Shown: one piece after another, positions 1-5,794 of the stretch
Position numbering within the stretch: the first letter of the stretch is position 1
Layout of the letters: each line of letters opens with the position of its first letter
Source of the DNA: Bacillota bacterium
GTDB taxonomy: Bacteria; Bacillota; Bacilli; Bacillales; Cytobacillaceae
Direction of reading: 5' to 3'
Assembly (NCBI GenBank): GCA_030705745.1
Contig: JAUZPT010000150.1
Coordinates: forward strand, 1-7,192
DNA length: 7,192 nucleotides
Notes under the pieces: generated by a model
What the model saw: only the letters and a program-made list of their open reading frames with translations
What the model was told of the DNA's origin: nothing
Database searches by the model: none
Position numbers and translations under genes: made by a program

Positions 1-20
1 CTTCTTAAGAAGGCGCTTTT
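1..20 (+). terminator. Right half of an intrinsic terminator cut by the window edge
   Basis: The window opens with the self-complementary CTTCTTAAGAAG (1-12), followed by GGCGC and then TTTT (17-20). This is what the 3' part of a rho-independent terminator looks like: stem CTTC/GAAG around a TTAA loop, GC-rich lower stem, T-run. If correct, the bases just left of the window should read about AGCGC, to pair with GCGCT at 13-17. It would end the transcript of an upstream + strand gene that is not visible here. Confidence 0.55.
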
Positions 21-96
21 ATATCACAATTTTATTCTATGAAAATATACAACGATTTAGCTGGAGCTCTGGTCATTACGCTTTTGATTGTTAACG

Positions 97-130
97 TTGT
101 TGCAACCAGCATGATTTAAACTGCTATTGT
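97..130 (+). promoter_or_regulatory. Candidate sigma-A promoter for the transporter operon
   Basis: TGCTATTGT at 122-130 reads as an extended -10 (TGn followed by TATTGT). TTGCAA at 100-105 could be the -35 element, but the spacer would be 19 nt, which is longer than ideal. The position, about 50 nt upstream of the first start codon and downstream of the partial terminator, is sensible. The match is modest, so this is a candidate only. Confidence 0.25.
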
Positions 131-163
131 TCTTTTTAAAATTGAATTCAAATCCTATCGATA
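99..163. promoter_or_regulatory. Cluster of short perfect palindromes in the operon leader
   Basis: Four perfect palindromes lie between the candidate promoter and the ribosome binding site: GTTGCAAC (99-106), TTTTAAAA (134-141), TTGAATTCAA (142-151) and TATCGATA (156-163). The first overlaps the candidate -35, and the third lies just downstream of the candidate -10. These are natural places for a repressor to bind, and a DeoR-family repressor is encoded as the fourth gene of the operon. Short palindromes are common by chance in AT-rich DNA, so the operator role is inference. Confidence 0.25.
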
Positions 164-165
164 AC

Positions 166-173
166 GGAAGGAG
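166..173 (+). promoter_or_regulatory. Ribosome binding site that fixes the TTG start of the first permease
   Basis: GGAAGGAG at 166-173 contains AAGGAG and ends 8 nt before TTG at 182. The next in-frame ATG, at 191, would be 17 nt away. The spacing therefore favours TTG as the real start. Confidence 0.75.
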
Positions 174-181
174 TTTTTATA

Positions 182-1027
182 TTGAAACGCATGAATGGCA
201 TGCTTTTGGCTAGTACCATTCCTTTTTTTCTCCTCGTTACTCTATTTTTGTTTATCCCATTATGCTTCATGTTTTACGGAAGCTTTCAGGGTGATGGAGG
301 CACGGGATTTACCTTAAACCAGTACACAGAAATTTTTAAAAGTGCCTATTATCATCAAGCATTTGAAAATAGCATTCTTATCTCTTTGCTTTCTAGCTTT
401 ATCGGGATTGGACTAGCTGTATTTGCCGCATATTCCATAACCCTTTTGTCAAAAAAAATTCAGGACCGTGTATTAATGTTTGCAAACTTAACGTCCAATT
501 TCGCGGGAATACCGCTTGCTTTCGCTTTTATCGTTTTGCTTGGGAATAGCGGCTTGTTTACATTGTTATTCCGCCATTTCGGATGGAACATGCTTAGTTC
601 GTTTAATATATATTCCTGGTCGGGATTGGTCCTTATTTATATTTATTTTCAATTGCCACTTGCAGTAATGCTCCTTTATCCTGTGTATCAGGGAATTCAG
701 GCGCAGTGGAAGGAAGCGGCGTATTTATTGGGTGCCAATCCACTTCAATTCTGGCTGCGCATAGGCATGCCTGTTATTTTGCCAAGTGTTGCCGGGACAT
801 TTAGCATTCTGTTCGCTAATGCCATGGGTGCTTATGCGTCTGCTTATGCATTGACAGGTAGTACTTATAATCTCGTGACAATTCGAATCGGAGCGTTAAC
901 GACAGGCGATATCTTCGCGAAGCCGGAACTTGGCAGTGCGATTGCCGTGTTACTGGGATTAACGCTCATCCTGGCGATGCTCATAAATGAATGGTTAACA
1001 CGTAAGGTTCGGAGGGATTTATCGTGA
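182..1027 (+). CDS. ABC transporter permease, first membrane subunit
   Basis: Integral membrane subunit of a binding-protein-dependent importer, 281 residues. Hydrophobic segments lie at about 8-30, 63-85, 99-120, 145-168, 196-215 and 250-268, giving six helices. The cytoplasmic coupling loop is clear: EAAYLLGA at 178-185 followed by MPVILP at 196-201, the EAA motif that docks onto the ATPase. The overall pattern resembles the first permease of polyamine, ferric iron and 2-aminoethylphosphonate type importers (PotB/PhnU-like), but this does not fix the substrate. The start is TTG, chosen because a good ribosome binding site lies 8 nt upstream. The TGA stop overlaps the GTG start of the next permease by 4 nt, implying translational coupling. 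It is the first gene of the operon seen here. No substrate-binding protein gene lies between it and the terminator remnant at the window edge. The family call is confident; the substrate is unknown. Confidence 0.9.
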   Translation: MKRMNGMLLASTIPFFLLVTLFLFIPLCFMFYGSFQGDGGTGFTLNQYTEIFKSAYYHQAFENSILISLLSSFIGIGLAVFAAYSITLLSKKIQDRVLMFANLTSNFAGIPLAFAFIVLLGNSGLFTLLFRHFGWNMLSSFNIYSWSGLVLIYIYFQLPLAVMLLYPVYQGIQAQWKEAAYLLGANPLQFWLRIGMPVILPSVAGTFSILFANAMGAYASAYALTGSTYNLVTIRIGALTTGDIFAKPELGSAIAVLLGLTLILAMLINEWLTRKVRRDLS

Positions 1028-1803
1028 AACGTCCTTTTTATCATTATGTAACGATTGGTATCGTATTGTTGTATTTGTTCGTCCCGCTTTTAGGAACGTT
1101 CACGTATTCTCTGTCGACCCAGTGGCATAAAACGATTTTTCCAGAAGGATACACGCTCCATTGGTATACGGATTTATTTAAGGATGGACTGTTCATCAAA
1201 GCATTGGGGAGGTCGCTTGTACTTTCTTTTAGTGCAACCGCACTTTCTTTACTCATCATGGTTCCAGCCATTTTCTCGATTGTTGTGTATGCGCCAAAGC
1301 TTGAAAAATTAATTCAATCGCTAATTGTTATGACGTATGCAATGCCTGGGGTCATCATTGCCGTTGGCCTAATCCGGGCCTACTCGACCAGTGGTGTGTC
1401 GATGGTTCTCGTTACGATCGGTGCTTATTTTGTTGCGATTCTCCCCTATATGTATCAGGGGACACGCAATAGTCTTAGGAATATCCATGCGGAAACGCTC
1501 ATGGAGGCAGCTGAAATATTAGGCGCCAGCCAATTCTCGGCATTTCGGAAGGTAATTTTGCCAAACATCATGTCGGGAATTCTTGTTTCGTCCTTGCTGT
1601 CGTTTTCAATTTTATTTGGCGAATTTGTTTTGGTAAACCTTTTAGTTGGAGGAAGCTATGAAACGGTTCAGGTGTATTTATATAAAAAATTAAACGAAAG
1701 CGGTCATATAGCGAGTGCGATCGTTGTGTGTTATTTCTTCCTGATCTGCATTCTCTCTGCCGTAATGATAAAAATGACCAGTCAGAAAAAGGAGGCAGCA
1801 TGA
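1024..1803 (+). CDS. ABC transporter permease, second membrane subunit
   Basis: Second membrane subunit of the same importer, 259 residues, expected to pair with the preceding permease to form the channel. Hydrophobic segments lie at about 8-30, 65-88, 98-118, 124-143, 183-205 and 229-250. The EAA coupling loop is EAAEILGA at 161-168, with KVILP at 176-180. The shape matches PotC/PhnV-type permeases. The start is GTG at 1024, within the GTGA that also ends the previous gene. GGAGGG at 1011-1016, 7 nt upstream, supports it. The C-terminus is short and lysine-rich. The stop is one base before the ATG of the ATPase gene. The substrate cannot be read from the sequence. Confidence 0.9.
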   Translation: MKRPFYHYVTIGIVLLYLFVPLLGTFTYSLSTQWHKTIFPEGYTLHWYTDLFKDGLFIKALGRSLVLSFSATALSLLIMVPAIFSIVVYAPKLEKLIQSLIVMTYAMPGVIIAVGLIRAYSTSGVSMVLVTIGAYFVAILPYMYQGTRNSLRNIHAETLMEAAEILGASQFSAFRKVILPNIMSGILVSSLLSFSILFGEFVLVNLLVGGSYETVQVYLYKKLNESGHIASAIVVCYFFLICILSAVMIKMTSQKKEAA

Positions 1804-1804
1804 T

Positions 1805-2809
1805 ATGAGTTACGTATCGATCGAACAAATCGCAAAATCCTTTACAGGCCAAACGGTACTCCACGACTTGAATCTTTCCTTTGAAAAAGGTGAATTTGTC
1901 ACGTTGCTTGGTCCGAGCGGCTGTGGGAAAAGCACGTTGTTACGTATTTTGGCAGGGCTTCTCCAACCAGAGCAGGGCAGGATAAAAATTGACGGAAAAG
2001 AAGTGACGAATGTTAAGGCGAAGGATCGCCAAATTGGAATGGTATTTCAATCGTACGCACTTTTTCCGAATATGAACGTCTTTGAAAATATTGCTTTCGG
2101 CTTAAAAATGAAAAAGCTGGACAAATCAACGATTCAGCAAAAGGTCGAACGAATGGTGAATCTCGTGGGATTAAACGGGAAAGAAACAGCTTATCCTCGC
2201 GATTTGTCGGGTGGACAGCAGCAGCGCGTGGCGTTGGCTCGTTCACTAGTGACGGAGCCCAAGGTTTTGTTGCTCGATGAACCACTTAGCGCTCTCGATG
2301 CTCAAATCCGCAAAAATTTGCAAAAGCAGCTTCGTTCGATACAAAGGGAATTGAATATGACAACGGTTCTTGTCACGCATGACCAGGAAGAAGCTATGGC
2401 GGTCAGTGACCGGATTTATATTTTAAATGAAGGCCGCATCGCTCAAAGTGGAACGCCGCATGAAATTTATACGAAGCCGGCGAACGAGTTCGTTGCCCGT
2501 TTCATTGGAAACTACAATGTTTTTTCAAAAAATGAGTTGTCGTTATTGTTTGGCAGCAGCACTGAACTTACACATGATTTATATGCCGTCCGCCCAGAAG
2601 CATTAAGTGCGGAAAAAAAAGCTGGGGGATATGAGCTTACAGGTAAAATCGAAAAAGTGATGATGCTCGGAAATGTGACCCGTTATGAAATGATTTCAGG
2701 CGGTGTGCTTGTGACGTCGGAACATCTGCATAAAACACAGGATGAAGTGCAGGAAGGAGAAGTAAGAACTCTGTACCTACAGCATAGGGATGTGATTCCT
2801 CTATCATGA
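1805..2809 (+). CDS. ABC transporter ATP-binding protein with TOBE-like C-terminal region
   Basis: ATPase that powers the importer on the cytoplasmic face, 334 residues, the usual length for PotA/FbpC/MalK-type subunits. All nucleotide-binding motifs are intact: Walker A GPSGCGKST (36-44), Q-loop around Q82, signature LSGGQ (134-138), Walker B VLLLDEP (154-160), D-loop SALD (162-165) and switch histidine H192. The segment from about 235 to the end, including YAVRPEAL at 260-267, matches the TOBE-type region seen in importers of polyamines, iron, sulfate and sugars. The ribosome binding site AAGGAGG (1789-1795) lies 9 nt before the ATG and inside the end of the upstream permease gene. The TGA stop overlaps the ATG of the regulator gene. 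The function as transporter ATPase is secure; the substrate class is not determined. Confidence 0.93.
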   Translation: MSYVSIEQIAKSFTGQTVLHDLNLSFEKGEFVTLLGPSGCGKSTLLRILAGLLQPEQGRIKIDGKEVTNVKAKDRQIGMVFQSYALFPNMNVFENIAFGLKMKKLDKSTIQQKVERMVNLVGLNGKETAYPRDLSGGQQQRVALARSLVTEPKVLLLDEPLSALDAQIRKNLQKQLRSIQRELNMTTVLVTHDQEEAMAVSDRIYILNEGRIAQSGTPHEIYTKPANEFVARFIGNYNVFSKNELSLLFGSSTELTHDLYAVRPEALSAEKKAGGYELTGKIEKVMMLGNVTRYEMISGGVLVTSEHLHKTQDEVQEGEVRTLYLQHRDVIPLS

Positions 2810-3609
2810 ACTTGCTAACCACCGAGCGCCATGATTACATTTTGGAACAACTCAAGAAAGAAAGGAAGATTTTAGTCGCCTTACTTGCGAAAGACTTGGG
2901 CGTAACTCCGGAGACAATCAGGCGTGACTTGGATGCGCTTGAAAAAGAGAAAAAGCTTCAGCGGGTGCACGGTGGTGCGGTTGAATTCCAACAAACAAAT
3001 GGAGAGCCCCATTTTTCAAAAAAAATGAATGTCAAAACGGCGGAAAAAGAGGCTATTGGCAGGAACGCGGCCGTGTTTATCCAAGATGGTGATACGGTGA
3101 TGATGGATGTCGGGACGACGACGATTCATCTGGCAGAGGCGATTTCAGGCGTGAGCGGTGTGACGATCGTGACCAATTCACTGGCAGCTGCCGAAATTTT
3201 GAATCGGCGTTTAGAAAATAAAGAATTTGAAGGCAAGGTAATTGTTCTTGGCGGTGTGACCAATCCGGAGCAAAAGTCGATTGTTGGCTCGCTGACGTGC
3301 AAAATGCTCGAGGCATTCCGTTTTGACAAAGTTTTTTTATCTTGCGGTGGATTAACTATTCATGGTGTGAGCGATTACGATTTTGAAGAATGCATCGTTT
3401 CTGCAGGGATGGTGGACCGGGGGAATCAAGTGTATTTGCTTGCGGATTCTTCGAAAATCAATCACCACGCATTCTATCAAATTACTTCATGGGCAGCGAT
3501 TGATTACGTGATATGTGATCACGATATGCCTAATAGTTGGAGAGAAGAACAATTGGACATGATGTTGCAGTGGATTACAGCAAAAGGCGGGGAGCAGCAT
3601 GAGAGTTGA
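2806..3609 (+). CDS. DeoR/GlpR-family transcriptional regulator
   Basis: Cytoplasmic DNA-binding repressor of 267 residues, the usual family length. The N-terminal winged helix-turn-helix spans about 6-58. It shows the family pattern from TTERHDYILEQL through VTPETIRRDLDALE (33-46) to RVHGGAV (53-59). The C-terminal DeoRC sensor domain has DVGTTT (101-106), the TNS around 123-125, GGVTNPEQ (149-156), a GVSDYDFEE stretch (187-195) and ADSSK (213-217). These are the sites where family members bind phosphorylated sugars or related phosphate esters. The ATG overlaps the ATPase stop (ATGA). The only upstream purine tract, AGGGA at 2786-2790, is 15 nt away, so translation probably depends on coupling. 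As the fourth gene of a transporter operon it most likely controls its own operon; the effector is probably a phosphorylated metabolite related to the transported compound. Both statements are inference. Confidence 0.9.
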   Translation: MNLLTTERHDYILEQLKKERKILVALLAKDLGVTPETIRRDLDALEKEKKLQRVHGGAVEFQQTNGEPHFSKKMNVKTAEKEAIGRNAAVFIQDGDTVMMDVGTTTIHLAEAISGVSGVTIVTNSLAAAEILNRRLENKEFEGKVIVLGGVTNPEQKSIVGSLTCKMLEAFRFDKVFLSCGGLTIHGVSDYDFEECIVSAGMVDRGNQVYLLADSSKINHHAFYQITSWAAIDYVICDHDMPNSWREEQLDMMLQWITAKGGEQHES

Positions 3610-3850
3610 TTATCATTTGCATCTGGAGGAAGGTCCGTATTCTATGCGCTGGCTCGATCGGACGAATCAGGCGCTTGAACATTTTGAACACTTAGATTCA
3701 GCAATATGCTGGACAAAATACGTTAAGAAACTTAACATTGGATATGTACTTTTCCAACGAAAAAAATTCAAGCGAATCTGTAAATTCAATAAAACGCTCA
3801 TTTTTTTTAGATGCAGGGACAAAAACACTTTAAGTATCCATTCCTGTTAA
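3599..3850 (+). pseudogene. Truncated PHP-domain phosphoesterase gene, 5' fragment
   Basis: The reading frame starts at ATG 3599 with GGGGAG (3589-3594) upstream and overlaps the regulator gene by 11 nt, as expected for a genuine operon member. Residues 1 to about 31 look like the start of a PHP-family (histidinol-phosphatase-like) metal-dependent phosphoesterase. MRVDYHLHLEEGPYS contains the first metal-binding motif HLH (6-8). After about residue 31 (near 3691) the similarity I recognise stops. The remaining 52 codons are lysine- and aromatic-rich, AT-rich and look like non-coding DNA read by chance, ending at TAA 3848-3850. Full PHP proteins are well over 200 residues and need several further metal-ligand motifs, none of which is present. 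The likely history is loss of the 3' part by a deletion or replacement that also brought in the downstream dextranase gene. An 83-residue expressed peptide cannot be excluded, but it should have no PHP activity. Confidence 0.7.
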
Positions 3851-3862
3851 TGAAAACAATAC

Positions 3863-3871
3863 TGTTAAAAT
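3863..3871 (+). promoter_or_regulatory. Candidate extended -10 promoter for the dextranase gene
   Basis: TGTTAAAAT at 3863-3871 is an extended -10 (TGn then TAAAAT), with TAAAAT matching five of six consensus bases. The upstream -35 is poor (TTCCTG at 3841-3846, 19-nt spacer). Transcription would start near 3878, just before the terminator hairpin, giving a short leader made almost wholly of that hairpin. The alternative promoter at 3710-3738 would also place the hairpin in the leader. Confidence 0.35.
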
Positions 3872-3885
3872 AAATAATTCAATCT

Positions 3886-3918
3886 AAAAGGGACTAACCT
3901 TGGCGTTAGTCCCTTTTT
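3886..3918 (+). terminator. Strong intrinsic terminator hairpin directly ahead of the dextranase gene
   Basis: AAAAGGGACTAAC (3886-3898) and GTTAGTCCCTTTT (3905-3917) form a perfect 13-bp stem around a 6-nt CTTGGC loop, with a T-run at 3914-3918. On the minus strand the A-run also gives a T-run, so it could act in both directions. It would end the transporter operon. It also lies 14 nt before the dextranase ATG, so it could sit in that gene's leader as an attenuator. Confidence 0.85.
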
Positions 3919-3921
3919 AAT

Positions 3922-3929
3922 AAGGTGAT
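3922..3929 (+). promoter_or_regulatory. Ribosome binding site of the dextranase gene
   Basis: AAGGTGAT at 3922-3929 is complementary to the 3' end of 16S rRNA. It leaves 7 nt between its GG core and ATG 3933, a good register for Bacillus-type genes. It starts only 4 nt after the terminator's T-run. This supports ATG 3933 over the in-frame ATG at 3942. Confidence 0.75.
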
Positions 3930-3932
3930 AAT

Positions 3933-5729
3933 ATGAAGAAAATGATTCTGCAGTTGGTCGCAGTATTAGGTGTTGGGGCTATACTTGTAATATTTTTTCA
4001 CACAAGACATCTTCCGAAAGAGCATACTCAAAAAGATGCATTTTCTCCAAATCAAAGAAGGAAAGTCCCAGAAAACGGCTTGACCCTGATGACCGATAAA
4101 GCTTCCTATTCTCCGGATGAGAACATTAAGCTGACAGGTTTGTTCAGGGATCGACAGTATTCAGGTGATCTTAAAATACAATCTTTTCATTTGCAGCGTA
4201 AACTAAAGGAAGGAACTGTTCACGCAAAAAACGGTCGTTTCTTTACAAATATTAAACTGCCAGATCAAGACTTTCAGGGGTATTTAATTAAAGTAAATAC
4301 ACTTTCAACTCCTTCAATCACTTCAACGATTGGAGTGGATATTTCGAGTGATTGGTCGAAGTTTCCACGGTATGGATTTTTGTCGGAGTTTGGAGACAAA
4401 CCAGAAGAAGAGATTCAAACTAATTTAGCTGAGCTGAACCGTTTTCATCTAAATGGTTTGCAATTTTATGATTACCATTATAAACATCATCAGCCGCTAA
4501 AAATGAATGGGGATGTGCCAGCTGACCATTGGCAAAACATCGCAAACAGGCAAATTTCCTTGAACACCATTGAACGCTATATAAACGGCGCTCATCATTT
4601 GAACATGAAAGCAATGGGGTATAATTTGCTGTATGGCACGTTTGAAAATGCGGTTCAGGATGGTGTGAATCCCGATTGGTACTTATACCGTGATAAGTTT
4701 AGAAAGACAAATGATTTCTATCCGCTTCCCGACACGTGGAAAAGTAATATCTTACTGACAAATCCAAATCATCCAGGGTGGCAGCAGTTTATCATCAATC
4801 AGCAGAAAAATGTGTATAAGCATTTGAATTTTGACGGATGGCATATTGACCAGCTGGGAGATCGCGGTGAAGTATTTAATGAACATGGAGAACCCATTCT
4901 GCTCGACCAAGCTTTCGGGCCATTTTTACAAAATATTAAATACCAAACCCAATCCAAACGAATTGTGATGAATGCGGTAAATCAATACGGCCAAACAGAA
5001 ATCGCAAAGAGCCCCGTCGATTTTTTATATACGGAGGTATGGAATCCTAATAAATATTTTGGAGATCTTAAAAAAATTATCGATGAAAATGGTATCGCAT
5101 CGAATCAAACAAAAAATACAGTGCTTGCTGCATATATGGACTATAACCACTCAAATTCAAAAGGTGAATTTAATGAGGCGGGAATCCTATTGAGTGACAG
5201 TGTGATTTTTGCAGCCGGCGGCTCTCATATAGAGCTTGGGGAGCATATGCTTTCTCAAGAATATTTTCCTCATGATCAGTTAACAATGAGCGAATCCTTG
5301 CGAAATCAATTAATTTCATATTATGACTTTCTTGTTGCATATCAAAATTTGCTTAGAGATGACCTTACAGAGATCAATGTCCCAATTCAGACTTCTTCGG
5401 GTGTTTCCTTGTCATCAAATGCTGAACAGGGCAAGATATGGACTTTTTCAAAGCAAAAGGAAAATTGCAAAATCCTTCATTTCCTTAACTTTACAAATGC
5501 CAATTCCATGGAGTGGCGAGATACAGATGGCACACAGGTGAGACCGGGAAAAAAAGAAAATATTCAAATCATCGTGAAGGATAATTCAATTCCGCGGAAA
5601 ATTTGGATGGCATCTCCTAATCAATCTGGAGGTCTACCAAAAGAATTATCTTTTTCACATAAAAATGGTGAAATATCGTTTACGCTTCCGTCCATTGAAT
5701 ACTGGGACATGGTCGTTATGGAGTACTAG
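3933..5729 (+). CDS. Glycoside hydrolase family 66 protein, dextranase-like, secreted or membrane-tethered
   Basis: Predicted extracellular enzyme of 598 residues acting on alpha-1,6-glucan (dextran). Residues 4-22 are a hydrophobic signal or anchor segment after MKK. I see no lipobox cysteine and no clear AXA cleavage site, so it may stay anchored. An Ig-like N-terminal domain spans about 48-137, with TDKASYSPDENI at 54-65 typical of GH66. The catalytic barrel covers about 145-470. D306 in DGWHIDQLGD (301-310) is the likely nucleophile and E368 in LYTEVW (365-370) the likely acid/base. AGGSHIELGEH (428-438) is another conserved patch. A C-terminal beta domain ends in IEYWDMVVMEY. GH66 contains dextranases and cycloisomaltooligosaccharide glucanotransferases. 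The latter carry an inserted CBM35 module, for which this protein has no room, so hydrolysis is more likely. There is no LPXTG anchor. It follows its own ribosome binding site and a terminator, so it is not an ordinary member of the transporter operon. Exact specificity is inference. Confidence 0.85.
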   Translation: MKKMILQLVAVLGVGAILVIFFHTRHLPKEHTQKDAFSPNQRRKVPENGLTLMTDKASYSPDENIKLTGLFRDRQYSGDLKIQSFHLQRKLKEGTVHAKNGRFFTNIKLPDQDFQGYLIKVNTLSTPSITSTIGVDISSDWSKFPRYGFLSEFGDKPEEEIQTNLAELNRFHLNGLQFYDYHYKHHQPLKMNGDVPADHWQNIANRQISLNTIERYINGAHHLNMKAMGYNLLYGTFENAVQDGVNPDWYLYRDKFRKTNDFYPLPDTWKSNILLTNPNHPGWQQFIINQQKNVYKHLNFDGWHIDQLGDRGEVFNEHGEPILLDQAFGPFLQNIKYQTQSKRIVMNAVNQYGQTEIAKSPVDFLYTEVWNPNKYFGDLKKIIDENGIASNQTKNTVLAAYMDYNHSNSKGEFNEAGILLSDSVIFAAGGSHIELGEHMLSQEYFPHDQLTMSESLRNQLISYYDFLVAYQNLLRDDLTEINVPIQTSSGVSLSSNAEQGKIWTFSKQKENCKILHFLNFTNANSMEWRDTDGTQVRPGKKENIQIIVKDNSIPRKIWMASPNQSGGLPKELSFSHKNGEISFTLPSIEYWDMVVMEY

Positions 5730-5748
5730 GTGTGAAATTATTTAAAAA

Positions 5749-5780
5749 GAAAAAGGGTGCCCAAATGGACACCCTTTTTT
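5749..5780. terminator. Bidirectional intrinsic terminator between convergent genes
   Basis: AAAAAGGGTG (5750-5759) pairs with CACCCTTTTT (5770-5779). The inner CC/GG pairs continue the stem after one C-A mismatch, closing on an AAAT loop. T5775-5780 is the + strand T-run, and A-rich 5744-5754 gives a T-run for the minus strand. It starts 20 nt after the dextranase stop and lies 15 nt beyond the phosphoesterase stop, so it can serve both convergent genes. Confidence 0.88.
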
Positions 5781-5794
5781 GTGTGAATTAAACG

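Larger units (their letters stand above)
3692..3932. other. AT-rich junction and leader between broken PHP gene and dextranase gene
   Basis: About 240 nt link the end of recognisable PHP sequence to the dextranase start. The stretch contains a possible sigma-A promoter TGGACA-N17-TAACAT (3710-3738), an eight-T run at 3801-3808 without a convincing stem, an extended -10 candidate near 3866 and a strong terminator hairpin (3886-3918). No transposase, terminal inverted repeats or tRNA is visible that would explain how the join arose. Confidence 0.5.

Noticed and set aside
80..106. Possible Pho-box-like repeats upstream of the transporter operon
   Set aside because: TTAACG-like hexamers do not recur at the regular spacing expected of PhoP sites, so phosphate control is not supported.
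1044..1271. Minus-strand open frame of 75 codons inside the second permease gene
   Set aside because: It lies wholly opposite a clear permease gene, has no family resemblance and no supporting context. The same applies to the minus-strand frames at 1568-1864, 2013-2285, 2637-2822, 3077-3316, 3126-3329 and 4420-4614.
3675..3690. Direct repeat TTGAACA at 3675-3681 and 3684-3690 near the presumed break in the PHP gene, as a target-site duplication
   Set aside because: The copies are two nucleotides apart and encode LEH/FEH within sequence that still looks like PHP protein, so chance or codon repetition explains them. No mobile element is flanked.
3722..3736. Small hairpin GTTAAG-AAA-CTTAAC
   Set aside because: Six AT-rich base pairs with a 3-nt loop and no T-run; too weak to call as a terminator or regulatory structure.
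3771..3808. AGCG/CGCT pairing followed by eight T residues, as a possible second terminator
   Set aside because: Only four base pairs with a 20-nt loop; not a credible intrinsic terminator.
5323..5541. Plus-strand 72-codon open frame inside the dextranase gene
   Set aside because: It is out of frame with an intact GH66 coding sequence whose C-terminal motifs run through it.
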